This document shows positions 53,320 through 62,946 of a DNA stretch of 64,000 nucleotides, one piece after another. How positions within the stretch are numbered: position 1 is the first letter of the stretch; each line of letters starts with the position of its first letter. The stretch spans positions 620,001-684,000 of the forward strand of contig NZ_AP012327.1 in NCBI RefSeq assembly GCF_001042615.1, given 5' to 3'. Source of the stretch: Bifidobacterium catenulatum subsp. kashiwanohense JCM 15439 = DSM 21854. Lineage in GTDB: Bacteria; Actinomycetota; Actinomycetes; Actinomycetales; Bifidobacteriaceae. The translations under genes and the position numbers were made by a program. The notes below the pieces were generated by a model, which was not told the origin of the DNA, did no database searches, and saw only the letters and a program-made list of their open reading frames with translations.

Positions 53320-54270
53320 ATGGCTGCCAAGGATCGTCGTGCTGCCGAGGCGCTGAGGGTAGCGAAAATGTACTACCAGCAGGATCGCTCGCAAAGTGAG
53401 ATATCCAAGGAGCTGTCCATCTCCCGTCCCACTGTCTCCCGATTGTTGCGCTATGCCCTCGATACTGGGCTGGTGCGCATCGAAATCGGTGATCCAGGTG
53501 AGACGGCCGAGCAGATGGCAGACGAGTTGTTACAACGTTATAACCTGCGTCATGTGATTGTCGTGCCTACACGCAACATCGCGCCAGCCGATCGACTTGA
53601 CACGGTCGGACATGCAGCAGCCAGCTATATCGAAAGCATTGTGCGTGACGACGATATCATCGGTATCGGCTGGGGACGTACGGTGCATAGTGTCGGCGAG
53701 CATCTGGCACCAAAGGACGTGCGCGGCGTGACCGTTGTGCAGATCAAGGGCAGCGCCTCGAACACCGAACACAACAACTATGGCTTCGAAAGTGCTAATG
53801 CCTTTGCCAACGCCTTCCATACGTTACCGCAGTATCTTCCGCTGCCGGTGATTTTTGAGCAGGAGCAGACCAAGGCGTTGGTGGAACGCGAGACCTATAT
53901 CCGTCATATAGCCGATATGGGTCGGCGTGCCAACATAGCCGTATTCACAGTGGGTACGGTGCGCGATTCGGCAATGCTGTTCCGCTTGGGTTACCTGACT
54001 CAGCGTGAACAGTCTCATTTGCAGGCCACGGCTGTTGGCGACGTCGTTTCAAGATTCGTCGACATCGATGGGCGTGTGGTGGATGAAGATATCAACCGGC
54101 GCACCATCGGCATTGAGCTGGCAGACCTCAAGGCTACGCCGCATTCGATCTTGGTGGTTGCGTCGACGGCCAAAGTGCCGGCGACCCGTGCAGCCGTCGT
54201 TGCCGGATACGCCAATACGTTGGTGATTGACGAGGATAGCGCGCAGGATCTTCTTTCGTTCGAGAATTGA
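53320..54270 (+). CDS. deoR: SorC/DeoR-type sugar-binding transcriptional regulator
   Basis: About 316 residues. The N-terminal helix-turn-helix is DRSQSEISKELSISRPTVSR, followed by LLRYALDTGLVRIEIGDP. The C-terminal sugar-phosphate-binding domain of the SorC type begins at LRHVIVVPTRN and contains IIGIGWGRTVHSVGEHL. The family senses sugar phosphates, here probably deoxyribose 5-phosphate or a relative. AAGGAG places the start at ATG 53320 rather than 53302 or 53314. It is embedded in the operon it likely controls through the 31-bp palindrome. Confidence 0.85.
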   Translation: MAAKDRRAAEALRVAKMYYQQDRSQSEISKELSISRPTVSRLLRYALDTGLVRIEIGDPGETAEQMADELLQRYNLRHVIVVPTRNIAPADRLDTVGHAAASYIESIVRDDDIIGIGWGRTVHSVGEHLAPKDVRGVTVVQIKGSASNTEHNNYGFESANAFANAFHTLPQYLPLPVIFEQEQTKALVERETYIRHIADMGRRANIAVFTVGTVRDSAMLFRLGYLTQREQSHLQATAVGDVVSRFVDIDGRVVDEDINRRTIGIELADLKATPHSILVVASTAKVPATRAAVVAGYANTLVIDEDSAQDLLSFEN

Positions 54271-54349
54271 TACGGCACGCATGATGGTGCGATGCCAGGT
54301 GTCTTTGCGCACTCATTCTGAAAAAATGTAAACTATGCAACACGCGCAT

Positions 54350-54362
54350 TTGTAAAAAATGC
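54350..54362 (+). promoter_or_regulatory. Second operator half-site upstream of the phosphorylase gene
   Basis: TTGTAAAAAATGC is identical to the right half of the deoC operator (50440-50452) and lies about 60 bases before the deoA/pdp start. A related CTGAAAAAATG lies upstream at 54318-54328. Confidence 0.65.
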
Positions 54363-54420
54363 GAAGATGTTTTAGTCTGTAGAAACAACATTCCGCATAA
54401 GACAAAGGAGTCGCAAATTG

Positions 54421-55719
54421 ATGCGAATGCTTGATATTATCGACGCAAAGCGAAACAAAATCACATTGAGTGACGAACAGATCAGGTTCGTCGTCGAGGG
54501 CTATACCACTGGTGATATTCCCGACTATCAGATGAGCGCTTTGCTAATGGCAATCTGGTTCAACGGCATGACAGCCGAAGAAACCCGTGAACTGACTATG
54601 GCCATGCTCCACTCCGGCGATCAGCTGGATCTGTCGGATATTCCCGGTGTCAAAGTCGATAAGCACTCGACAGGCGGCGTGGGCGATAAGGTCTCCATCC
54701 CGTTAGCTCCGCTGGTCGCCGCAGCCGGGCTAATCGTACCTATGATTTCCGGTAGGGGATTGGGGCATACGGGTGGCACACTCGATAAGCTCGAAGCCAT
54801 TCCGGGGTACACTGTGGAGATCAATGAGGATGCGTTCAAACGCCAGCTTAAGGAAGTCGGCTGCATCATCGCCGGCGCCACGGGCAACATCGCCCCTGCG
54901 GACAAAAAGATTTATGCCTTGCGTGATGTGACCGATACCGTCGATTCAATTCCGCTGATTGCCGGCTCAATTATGAGCAAGAAAATTGCCAGTGGCACTG
55001 ACGCGCTCGTCATGGATGTCAAAACCGGTTCGGGTGCCTTCATGAAGAATGAGGAGGACGCCAAGGCTCTGGCTCGTGCTCTTGTCGATATTGGCAAAGG
55101 CGTCGGCATGGATATCATGGCGGTTATCTCCGATATGAACCAGCCGCTGGGACGTGCCATTGGCAATGCCTTGGAAATCGAAGAGTCAATCGCGCTGCTG
55201 AAAGGTGAGGGGCCGGACGACCTGCTTGATCTGGTGCTCACCATCGGCTCGCAGATGCTGCACATGGGTGGTAAAGCTACCACTCTTGAGGAGGGCCGGA
55301 GTATTCTCGAGTCCCACATCGCAGACGGATCCGCACTGGAACGCTTCCGTATGATGATCGAGGCACAAGGCGGCGATGACACCGTGATCGACGATCCAAC
55401 AATCATGCCGCAGGCCCGGTATCATATCCCGATTATTGCGGGGGAAGAGGGTGTGGTCACTGCCATGACCAGCGACAAGCTGGGGTTGGCCTCTATGATG
55501 CTTGGTGGAGGGCGTGCCACCAAGGACGATGTGCTTGACTATGCCGTTGGCCTGACTCTGAACAAGAAAGTCGGCGATTCCGTGGCCAAGGGTGAAACAT
55601 TACTGACTGTGCATTCCAATCGTGAAGACATCGCTGATGTTGAACGGTTGATCCGCAACAACATCACTATCGGCAAGGAGGCCCAACCCATCACCCTCAT
55701 TCACGACATCATCGTCTGA
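54421..55719 (+). CDS. deoA: Pyrimidine-nucleoside (thymidine) phosphorylase
   Basis: A 432-residue phosphorylase for thymidine/uridine. The signature [20 protein letters not shown] starts near residue 77, followed by the glycine-rich [16 protein letters not shown] and [20 protein letters not shown] with the catalytic lysine and histidine region. The C-terminal swivelling beta domain ([20 protein letters not shown]) is present. AAAGGAG lies 10 bases before ATG 54421. It has its own upstream operator half-site, so it may start a second transcript. Confidence 0.94.
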   Translation: MRMLDIIDAKRNKITLSDEQIRFVVEGYTTGDIPDYQMSALLMAIWFNGMTAEETRELTMAMLHSGDQLDLSDIPGVKVDKHSTGGVGDKVSIPLAPLVAAAGLIVPMISGRGLGHTGGTLDKLEAIPGYTVEINEDAFKRQLKEVGCIIAGATGNIAPADKKIYALRDVTDTVDSIPLIAGSIMSKKIASGTDALVMDVKTGSGAFMKNEEDAKALARALVDIGKGVGMDIMAVISDMNQPLGRAIGNALEIEESIALLKGEGPDDLLDLVLTIGSQMLHMGGKATTLEEGRSILESHIADGSALERFRMMIEAQGGDDTVIDDPTIMPQARYHIPIIAGEEGVVTAMTSDKLGLASMMLGGGRATKDDVLDYAVGLTLNKKVGDSVAKGETLLTVHSNREDIADVERLIRNNITIGKEAQPITLIHDIIV

Positions 55720-55785
55720 TGCGGTCAATGAAGTCCGATATTAGACATCACACAAGAACATAAACCATAAGAAAGGTACCCTCCC

Positions 55786-57114
55786 ATGTATCTTGCCATC
55801 AACATCCTCGGCCTGCTGGTCTTCCTTGCCGTAGGTTGGGTATTCTCCAATAATCGTAAGGACATCAAATGGAAGTCGGTTGGCTGCATGGTTGTCCTCA
55901 ACCTCGTCATTGCCTTCTTGCTGACTAGCTTCGAAGCCGGTCGTGCCGTAGTCAAGGCGGCTGCCGACGGCTTTGCCTGGATCGTCAATATCTCCTATAA
56001 AGGCATTAATTTCGCTCTTGCGAACTGGGTTGGGGCCAATGGCGTTGACCCGTCCCCGGTCAATTTCATCGCTTCGGCGTTGTTGCCTATTCTCCTGATT
56101 GTCCCGCTGTTCGATATCCTGACTTACATTGGTTTGCTCCCATGGGTCATCAAATGGATCGGCCGTGGTCTGAGCTTCATCACCCGCCGTCCGAAGTTTG
56201 AGACCTTCTATGCGGTCGAGATGATGTTCCTGGGCAACACCGAGGCTCTGGCTGTCTCCAAGATTCAGCTTCAGCGCATGAAGGCAGGACGTAATGTAGT
56301 GCTCGCCATGATGTCGATGAGCTGCATCACTGCCGCTATTGTCGGTTCCTATATTCAGATGGTCCCTGGCGAATATGTCATCACCGCCATCCCGTTGAAC
56401 TGCATCAACGCCCTTATCGTTTCTCACATGCTCTATCCTGTGGAGGTCACTCCGGAAGAGGACGTCATCTATGGTCTTGCTGATTCCGAGGCGGATGTCT
56501 TCGAAGGCCTGAGCGATGAGGAGCGTGCCAAGAAGGAGGCCGCCATCGCCAAGTACAACGCGATGCCGTGGTATAAGCAGCTCTATCACAAGGATCCTGC
56601 AGCTCCGAAGAAGGAGCCGTTCTTCTCCTTCCTCGGCGACTCTATTCTCGGCGCCGGCAAGCTGGTGCTTATTATCACTGCCAATGTCATTGCCTTCGTG
56701 GCGCTTGCAGGACTCATCGATGCTTTCCTGGGCATGATTTGGGAGCACCTTTCCCTCGAATCCATCCTTGGCGTAATCATGTACATCCCGGCGCTACTCT
56801 TCGGTCTTGACCCGAGTACTGCATGGTCGATGTCTGAGCTCATGGGGCTTAAGCTTGTGACCAATGAATTCGTGGTCATGGGCCAGATCACTGGTGATAT
56901 CGCCACCTATGCTGAGCACTACAAGGCAGTACTCACCGTGTTCATCACCTCCTTCGCCAACTTCTCCACCTTAGGTATGGTCATCGGCTGCTTCAAGGGC
57001 ATCGTCGATAAGGAGAAGAATGATGCAATCTCCAAGCAGGTGGGTCGTATGCTCCTTGCCGGCATCCTCGTCTCCTGCCTGTCCGCCGCCATTGTCGGTC
57101 TGTTCGTCTGGTAA
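55786..57114 (+). CDS. nupC: Concentrative nucleoside transporter (CNT/NupC family)
   Basis: A 442-residue membrane transporter with about ten hydrophobic segments. The CNT signature region is EMMFLGNTEALAVSKIQLQ (N-terminal repeat, near residue 145), followed by NALIVSHMLYP. The second repeat has LVTNEFVVMGQITGD and ITSFANFSTLGMVIGCFKG, the core motif of the family. An acidic cytoplasmic insert (about 225-270) is longer than in NupC of Escherichia coli. Probably proton- or sodium-coupled uptake of (deoxy)nucleosides that feed the operon. Confidence 0.9.
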   Translation: MYLAINILGLLVFLAVGWVFSNNRKDIKWKSVGCMVVLNLVIAFLLTSFEAGRAVVKAAADGFAWIVNISYKGINFALANWVGANGVDPSPVNFIASALLPILLIVPLFDILTYIGLLPWVIKWIGRGLSFITRRPKFETFYAVEMMFLGNTEALAVSKIQLQRMKAGRNVVLAMMSMSCITAAIVGSYIQMVPGEYVITAIPLNCINALIVSHMLYPVEVTPEEDVIYGLADSEADVFEGLSDEERAKKEAAIAKYNAMPWYKQLYHKDPAAPKKEPFFSFLGDSILGAGKLVLIITANVIAFVALAGLIDAFLGMIWEHLSLESILGVIMYIPALLFGLDPSTAWSMSELMGLKLVTNEFVVMGQITGDIATYAEHYKAVLTVFITSFANFSTLGMVIGCFKGIVDKEKNDAISKQVGRMLLAGILVSCLSAAIVGLFVW

Positions 57115-57290
57115 GACACAAACCGATTGTGCTTGGGATTCCTCCTCCTGAGCATTGTGATTCGGCCGCCGAAATTCCTGATTCCGGTGGCCGGATTCAT
57201 TTCGCTGCACTCGTGATTCCAATTCATGTCGGTTTCCCGTATTCGTTCTTCCAAGATCCGTACTGATTGGTTTGACGGAAAGGACATCAT

Positions 57291-58676
57291 ATGAGCGACA
57301 TCACTTCCACGGCACACAATGTTCCCGATACCGCTTCCGAAGAGTCTGACACTGCTGTCGATGTTGCCGCAGTCAGTGCCAAAGCTCGTAAGACGCTGTT
57401 TCCATTGCTGTTTGTCTATCTTTTGGGCACGCTCGCTATTCACGCGTTCAACTTAGTGTTCCATGAGATTGGTGCCGATTTGGATGCTGGGGCATCCGCT
57501 TCACTGATCACGGCCATCCCCGGAGTCGTCTTAGGCATTGTATGTTTTGTGTTCGGTTCACTCGGTGATTTCATTTCCCTGCGCAGGATGACTGTCATTG
57601 GCATTATGGTGCTGGCCGCAGGGTCCATAGGCGGGTTTCTCCTTCATGGATCCCTGTGGTGGGTGATTGTGTTCCGCGTGGTGCAGACCGTGGGATTCCA
57701 AACCGCTGGCTCTGCATATTTGGTTATCGTGGCTCGATACCTTAAACCGGGGGAGAAACTGCTGTGGTTCGGCCTGTTTACCGCCTCCTATCAGCTGGGA
57801 ACGGCTGCCGGTGTGCTCATCGGTGGCTGGCTTGGATCGATCGACTGGTCGCTGATGTTCTTAGTGCCGCTGCTGGGATTGTTCACTCTGCCGGTTCTGA
57901 TGAGGAATCTTCCTGACATGGGAACCGGAGCGCATGTCGATGTGCCAGGGTTCGCGTTATTTGGTGCAGGCATCCTATTTCTCACCTTGTTCTTCTCGCT
58001 ATCGCAATGGTGGATGGTCGCAGTGTCCGTGGCGTTGTTCATCCTGTTTGTTGTATATATCGCCAAGACGCGTGAGCCGTTTATGACCACCTCGTTCTTC
58101 ACGAATAGGCGATGGGCTACTGCCGTGCTCACTATCGTCATCATCTATTTCATCAATTTTGCAATTAGTCCGCTGCTGAATGCACTCGGCGGTGAAGTAT
58201 ACGGCATGGGGGCCTTTCAGGTAGCGCTGGTCATGTTGGTGCCATTGCTGCTGGCCGCCTGCTCCGGTGCGCTGTCAGGGCGCATAGCGGGGCATATTGG
58301 CAGATTTGCCGCCATTGTGCTCGGATGCACGTTGATGGTGGTGGGTCTGGTGGCCATGGCATTCGCATCCGGTGTGAGCATGGTTGCTGTAGGTGCTTCC
58401 CTCGCGGTGTTCTATATCGGTATGGCCATGCTGTATTCGCCGGTATCGTCCACGGTACTTGATGCGTTGGGTCCGGAAGAATATGGCCGTGGTGTCGGCA
58501 TGAACGATCTTGCTCTGCAAGGTGGAGGCTCGGTGGGCATTGCCGTGTTCGGCGGATATATTGCCGCACGTCCTTTCTCTGCTGTAAATGCCACCACGTT
58601 ATTTCTGGTATTCGCCCTTATCGCCGCGTTTGCAGTGGTATGGACGGTTCTTCATCGTCGCCTGTGGCGGATTTGA
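57291..58676 (+). CDS. Major facilitator superfamily transporter
   Basis: A 461-residue protein with 14 or so predicted hydrophobic segments and an N-terminal cytoplasmic tail of about 35 residues. The motif-A region is GSLGDFISLRRMTVIG (near residue 85). A motif-C-like TASYQLGTAAGVLIGGWLG is near residue 165. The length and motifs fit the DHA2-like drug/metabolite exporters. In the nucleoside cluster its cargo could be a nucleobase or nucleoside, but this is a guess. GGAAAGGA precedes the ATG. Confidence 0.75.
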   Translation: MSDITSTAHNVPDTASEESDTAVDVAAVSAKARKTLFPLLFVYLLGTLAIHAFNLVFHEIGADLDAGASASLITAIPGVVLGIVCFVFGSLGDFISLRRMTVIGIMVLAAGSIGGFLLHGSLWWVIVFRVVQTVGFQTAGSAYLVIVARYLKPGEKLLWFGLFTASYQLGTAAGVLIGGWLGSIDWSLMFLVPLLGLFTLPVLMRNLPDMGTGAHVDVPGFALFGAGILFLTLFFSLSQWWMVAVSVALFILFVVYIAKTREPFMTTSFFTNRRWATAVLTIVIIYFINFAISPLLNALGGEVYGMGAFQVALVMLVPLLLAACSGALSGRIAGHIGRFAAIVLGCTLMVVGLVAMAFASGVSMVAVGASLAVFYIGMAMLYSPVSSTVLDALGPEEYGRGVGMNDLALQGGGSVGIAVFGGYIAARPFSAVNATTLFLVFALIAAFAVVWTVLHRRLWRI

Positions 58677-58794
58677 GAAAATGCGTGTATACCCGTAGAT
58701 ATTCCGAAACGCCGGTCAATGGCCAATCGATAGTTCTCTACCAACCGTCCTGTTAACTAATTGTCAACCAAGTCACTCATCAAAGGAGATCCAT

Positions 58795-59733
58795 ATGACT
58801 AGTACAACCCCCATCATCATCGATTGTGATCCAGGCGTCGACGACAGCTATGCCATCGCCATGGCTCATGCTCATCCAGGCTTCGACATTGTGGCCATCA
58901 CGGCCGTCGAAGGCAATGTGCCTGCTAGGCTTACCCGGCATAACGCATTGTGTCTAGCAGATACATTGGGTATTGACTGTCGTGTGGCGTTCGGCGCAGA
59001 AAAACCGTTGCGCAAGGCGTACGATCGTGATGCTTCGTCTATTCATGGGGCTTCCGGTGTAGGCGACGTGGTGTTCGACCCCCCGTCAATTGAGCCTGAC
59101 CCCAAGCCGGCATGGGATGTGATCTACGAGGAAGCAATCAAAGCCGAAGGGCGTTTGATTTTGTTCGCCACCGGTCCGCTTACCAATATCGCGCTGACAT
59201 TGCAGCATCACCCGGATCTGCCGAAGTACATCAACCGTTTCTGCATCATGGGCGGTGGCACATTCGGTAACATCACTAAATTTGCCGAATTCAACGTATT
59301 CATCGATCCGACGGCGGCTCGTGAGGTGTTTGCCCAGCTGCCCGTTGAGATGATTGGTTTGAATATCACGCATGCGGCGGCGCTGACCGAAGCTGATTTT
59401 CAGGAGATGCTCGCTATTGGTGGCGATTCACGTCCCTCGAAGATGCTCCATGAGTTGGCCACGTTCTCCGAGCGGCAAAGTCATCTGCCTGGCTCGGACA
59501 ACAGTGTCATTCATGACGCGGTAGCTGTCGCATCAGTGATCAATCCAGACCTGATTGAATACGATGAGCGATACGTGTACGTTGAGGACGGCGATAATGC
59601 TGAGAACAGTGGGCAGACTGTTATCGAGCCAGAGGACGATCCTCGTGAGCCGAAGTGCAGGGTCGGCATGAAGGTGGATCGTGACGCCTTTGCTGCCATG
59701 CTCAAGGGCGTCTTCCATCATTATGCGGAGTGA
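58795..59733 (+). CDS. Ribonucleoside hydrolase (inosine-uridine nucleoside hydrolase family)
   Basis: A 312-residue enzyme that hydrolyses nucleosides to base and ribose. The calcium-binding signature is IIIDCDPGVDDSYAIAM (D10 to D17). VEGNVP and FATGPLTNIALTL follow. The catalytic histidine region is SVIHDAVAVASV. It complements the phosphorylases upstream by releasing free ribose; the ribokinase that would use it survives only as a remnant at 49.4-50.3 kb. AAAGGAG precedes the ATG. Confidence 0.92.
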   Translation: MTSTTPIIIDCDPGVDDSYAIAMAHAHPGFDIVAITAVEGNVPARLTRHNALCLADTLGIDCRVAFGAEKPLRKAYDRDASSIHGASGVGDVVFDPPSIEPDPKPAWDVIYEEAIKAEGRLILFATGPLTNIALTLQHHPDLPKYINRFCIMGGGTFGNITKFAEFNVFIDPTAAREVFAQLPVEMIGLNITHAAALTEADFQEMLAIGGDSRPSKMLHELATFSERQSHLPGSDNSVIHDAVAVASVINPDLIEYDERYVYVEDGDNAENSGQTVIEPEDDPREPKCRVGMKVDRDAFAAMLKGVFHHYAE

Positions 59734-60042
59734 CTGTTTTTCTTGGGCATAGCTAGGGGCTGCTTCCGTATGGGGCGGCCCCTGCTCTATATCAGTTGTA
59801 ATGCAGTCGGCTATCCACCATATTCAGCATTGCTGGGTGTCATTGAATGAGATTGATGATGACGATTGAGACGACTTTGATTGGCGTACTATTGTCGGTC
59901 TTATGGCGGGATATGGATTCAGAGAGACAGTAGTCTTTGTAGGTTGAACGGATTGGAGGCACTGAATGCCGCAATCTTCGAAGATCGGCAAGCGGCTATA
60001 TTCCCGATGCCATACACTGAAAGGTGCTGAAAGGGGAATGAT
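59734..60042 (+). promoter_or_regulatory. 309-base spacer after the nucleoside hydrolase
   Basis: I see no gene here. AGGGGCTGC (59755-59763) and GCGGCCCCT (59775-59783) form a 9-bp stem with one wobble, probably the terminator of the hydrolase transcript. The 3' half must carry the promoter of the small winged-helix gene. No repeats or operator-like dyads were clear. Confidence 0.45.
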
Positions 60043-60342
60043 ATGGCACTTACCGAACGCGAACGACAGATTCTGAAGAAGATCGAGCAGAATCCGATGA
60101 TCAGCCAAAACGAGTTGGCTGAATGGTGCGGCATCACCCGTTCCGGTGTGGCCGCGCATATCTCTAACCTGATGAAGAAGGGATACATTCAGGGCAAAGG
60201 CTATGTGCTCACGCCGCCTCGCTATGTGGCGGTCATCGGCGCGACCAGCGGCTATATCGCAGCCATGGTCAGCGGCATAATTCTGCTGGGTCTTGCGTTC
60301 TGCGCATCCCTGCTCATTCCGAAGCCGGGTGAACAGAAGTAA
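60043..60342 (+). CDS. Small winged-helix protein with a C-terminal transmembrane helix
   Basis: A 99-residue protein. Residues 3-58 are a winged helix with IEQNPMISQNELAEWCGITR and GVAAHISNLMKKGYIQGKGY. That domain looks like the N-terminal part of PfkB-family kinases that carry an HTH (e.g. the pseudouridine-kinase type). The kinase would start next, and the residues YVAVIGA fit its first strand. Instead, GYIAAMVSGIILLGLAFCAS makes one transmembrane helix and a short polar tail ends the protein. It may be a real membrane-bound regulator or a truncated kinase. AAAGGGG precedes the ATG. Confidence 0.75.
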   Translation: MALTERERQILKKIEQNPMISQNELAEWCGITRSGVAAHISNLMKKGYIQGKGYVLTPPRYVAVIGATSGYIAAMVSGIILLGLAFCASLLIPKPGEQK

Positions 60343-60373
60343 TCAATATAAGCTTGCTTGTGTTGTGCGATTA

Positions 60374-60433
60374 GAACGGGTTCGTTCATCAAATCTCCTT
60401 CTTGTTTGATGAACGAACCCGTTCCCTATTTTT
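60374..60433 (+). terminator. Terminator after the winged-helix gene
   Basis: Perfect 20-base arms (60374-60393 and 60405-60424) with an 11-base loop, followed by CCTATTTTT. Confidence 0.85.
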
Positions 60434-60436
60434 CCC

Positions 60437-60493
60437 AATAATAAAAACGTTTCTGCGATTGCCCGATGCGTACGCAGGAACGTTTTTATTATT
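60437..60493 (-). terminator. Terminator of the purD transcript
   Basis: Twenty-one-base arms (60437-60457 and 60473-60493) pair with one wobble. The A/T ends (AATAATAAAAACG and CGTTTTTATTATT) supply T residues on the minus strand, where it closes purD. Confidence 0.82.
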
Positions 60494-60531
60494 ATGCAAG
60501 CTTCATGTATGCAAGCTTGGTTTTACGTCAA

Positions 60532-61794
60532 TCAGTTGTTCAATGCCTTGGCGCCAATGTCGTGACGGTAGAACATGCCCTTGGTGTCGAGCTTGTCGAT
60601 AATCGCATACACCTTGTCTTGAGCGGTCTTAATATCGGCGGCAGAAGTCTCGACCAGCAGCACGCGACCGGAATTGGCAACCAGGCCTTCTTCGCTACGA
60701 GCCACGCCAGCGTAATACACGTGGGAATCCTCGTCGACTGGAATCTCAGGAATCGCAGCGCCCTTGATCACATCGACAGGATAGCCGTCGGCGGCGAGCA
60801 CCACACCAAGCGTGGCATTGTCGTTATCCCAAGTGAATTCCGGAGTCTCGCCATTGAGCAGAGCGCTGATGCCAGCGCCGAGATCAGACGTGAGCTTCGG
60901 CAGCACGACTTCCGTTTCCGGATCGCCAAAACGAGCATTGAACTCGATGACCTTCGGACCGTCAGCGGTGGCAATCAAGCCAGCGTACAGAATGCCAGTG
61001 AACGGCGTTCCCTCATCAGCCATAGCCTGAACGGTCGGCTTTACAATGGTTTCAATAGCGGTATCAACCACATCCTGACCGATCTGCGGAACCGGGCTGT
61101 ATGCACCCATGCCACCGGTATTCGGACCCTTATCGCCATCATATGCGCGCTTATGATCCTGCGAAATCGGCATTGGCCAGAAATCAGTGCCGTTCACAAA
61201 GCTCATCAGTGAGAACTCCTGACCCTCCAGGAAGTCCTCGATAACAACCTTCGCACCGGCGTTGCCGAAACGATGATCGACGAAAATGTCTTCAAGAGCG
61301 GCGATGGCGGTTTCCTCATCCATGGCAACGGTCACGCCCTTGCCGGCGGCCAAACCATCAGCCTTGATCACAATCGGAGCGCCATGCTCACGAACATAAG
61401 TCGTGGAACGCTCCAAATCGCCGAATGTCTGATACTTTGCGGTCGGAATGCTGTGACGCTCCATCAGCTGCTTGGCGAAATCCTTGGACCCCTCGATCTG
61501 TGCGGCGGCCTTGCTCGGACCGAACGCCTTGATGCCAGCCTGAGCGAAATCGTCAACGATACCCTCGATAAGCGGCACTTCCGGACCGACGAACACCCAG
61601 TCATAGCCGTTGTTCTTTACGAAATCAATCAGCGCGGCATGATTGGACGGGTTGATCTGCGTGATGCGGATGCCGTCAAGTTCCATACCTGGATTGCCCG
61701 GAGCCACTGTGACTTCGCTGACGCTGCCGCCACGCATAAGCGCATGAGCGATGGCATGCTCGCGTGCGCCGGAACCGATGACCAGAACCTTCAT
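60532..61794 (-). CDS. purD: Phosphoribosylamine-glycine ligase
   Basis: A 420-residue ATP-grasp enzyme for the second step of purine synthesis. The N-terminal fold has MKVLVIGSGAREHAIAHALM. VIKADGLAAGKGVTVAMDEE is the ATP-grasp loop. KVIEFNARFGDPETEVVLPK holds the metal ligands. It lies about 100 bases downstream of purM and on the same strand, so purF-purM-purD run as one block. Confidence 0.97.
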   Translation of the reverse strand: MKVLVIGSGAREHAIAHALMRGGSVSEVTVAPGNPGMELDGIRITQINPSNHAALIDFVKNNGYDWVFVGPEVPLIEGIVDDFAQAGIKAFGPSKAAAQIEGSKDFAKQLMERHSIPTAKYQTFGDLERSTTYVREHGAPIVIKADGLAAGKGVTVAMDEETAIAALEDIFVDHRFGNAGAKVVIEDFLEGQEFSLMSFVNGTDFWPMPISQDHKRAYDGDKGPNTGGMGAYSPVPQIGQDVVDTAIETIVKPTVQAMADEGTPFTGILYAGLIATADGPKVIEFNARFGDPETEVVLPKLTSDLGAGISALLNGETPEFTWDNDNATLGVVLAADGYPVDVIKGAAIPEIPVDEDSHVYYAGVARSEEGLVANSGRVLLVETSAADIKTAQDKVYAIIDKLDTKGMFYRHDIGAKALNN

Positions 61795-61893
61795 GTTTCC
61801 TCCTGTTATGTCCCTTCTGGGAAAATCCTATGTTCAGGAAAGTCTTTGGAAATATACGGGGGTGGCCGTTATGGCTCACCCCCGTATATGCAT

Positions 61894-62928
61894 TTACTGC
61901 AGTTCGACGTCGCTATCGGTCTTCTTGACGATATTGCCGAGCACATAACCGGCTTCGCCATTGGACTTGAGCAATTCCATGGTCTTATCAGCATCTTCGG
62001 CGTTGACTGCCAGCACCATGCCAATACCCATATTGAAGATGTTGAACATTTCCATATGATCGATTTCGCCGGCCTTCTCGAGCACATCGAAAATCGGCAG
62101 CACCGGCCAAGAGCCGAGATTGATGTGCGCAGCCAAGCCGTCCGGAATCATACGCGGAATGTTTTCGATGAAGCCGCCGCCGGTGATATGGGCGACGCCC
62201 TTGACCACGCCGGCCTTGAATAGCGGGGAAAGAGCCTTCACATAGATCTTCGTCGGGGTAAGGAGCACGTCGCCGAGCTTTTCGCCATCAAGTTCGTCAA
62301 GTACGGTGTCGACCGTGTAGCCGGCCTTCTCGAACAGGGCCTTGCGTACCAGAGAGAAGCCATTGGAATGCACGCCGGTGGACGGCAAGCCAATGAGTAC
62401 ATCGCCTTCAGCGATGGTGGAGCCGTCCACGATTGCGGACTTCTCGGCAACGCCGACCGCGAAACCAGCCAGATCGTACTCGTCTTCGTCATACATGCCC
62501 GGCATTTCAGCGGTTTCGCCACCGATCAGACCGGAACCAGCCTGTACACAGCCGTCGGCAACGCCAGCCACAACCTGCTCGAGCAGTGCTGGATCGTTCT
62601 TGCCGCAGGCGATGTAATCCAGGAAGAACAACGGTTCCGCACCCTGAGCGGCAATATCGTTGACGCACATGGCCACGCAGTCGATGCCGATGGTGTTGTG
62701 CTTGTTGGACATCTTGGCAACGACCAGCTTGGTGCCGACGCCATCGGTGCCGGAAATCAGCACCGGCTCCTTGTATCCGAGGGAAGCCAGATCGAACAGG
62801 CCGCCGAAGCCGCCGATACCGCCGACTACGCCCGGACGGTTGGTGCGCGCCACATGGGACTTGATGCGCTTGACGACTTCATAACCGGCTTCGACGCTTA
62901 CGCCGGCTTCCTCATATGCTTTTGGCAT
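61894..62928 (-). CDS. purM: Phosphoribosylformylglycinamidine cyclo-ligase
   Basis: A 344-residue AIR synthase for the fifth step. The N-terminal [20 protein letters not shown] is family-typical. [20 protein letters not shown] holds the ATP site, and [20 protein letters not shown] and [14 protein letters not shown] are conserved. It starts 18 bases after the purF stop. Confidence 0.97.
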   Translation of the reverse strand: MPKAYEEAGVSVEAGYEVVKRIKSHVARTNRPGVVGGIGGFGGLFDLASLGYKEPVLISGTDGVGTKLVVAKMSNKHNTIGIDCVAMCVNDIAAQGAEPLFFLDYIACGKNDPALLEQVVAGVADGCVQAGSGLIGGETAEMPGMYDEDEYDLAGFAVGVAEKSAIVDGSTIAEGDVLIGLPSTGVHSNGFSLVRKALFEKAGYTVDTVLDELDGEKLGDVLLTPTKIYVKALSPLFKAGVVKGVAHITGGGFIENIPRMIPDGLAAHINLGSWPVLPIFDVLEKAGEIDHMEMFNIFNMGIGMVLAVNAEDADKTMELLKSNGEAGYVLGNIVKKTDSDVELQ

Positions 62929-62946
62929 ATCAAACCTTTCTCGGGT

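Noticed and set aside
60494..60518. Direct repeat ATGCAAGCTT (60494-60503 and 60509-60518)
   Set aside because: Only ten bases with a five-base gap; likely chance in an A+T-rich spacer.
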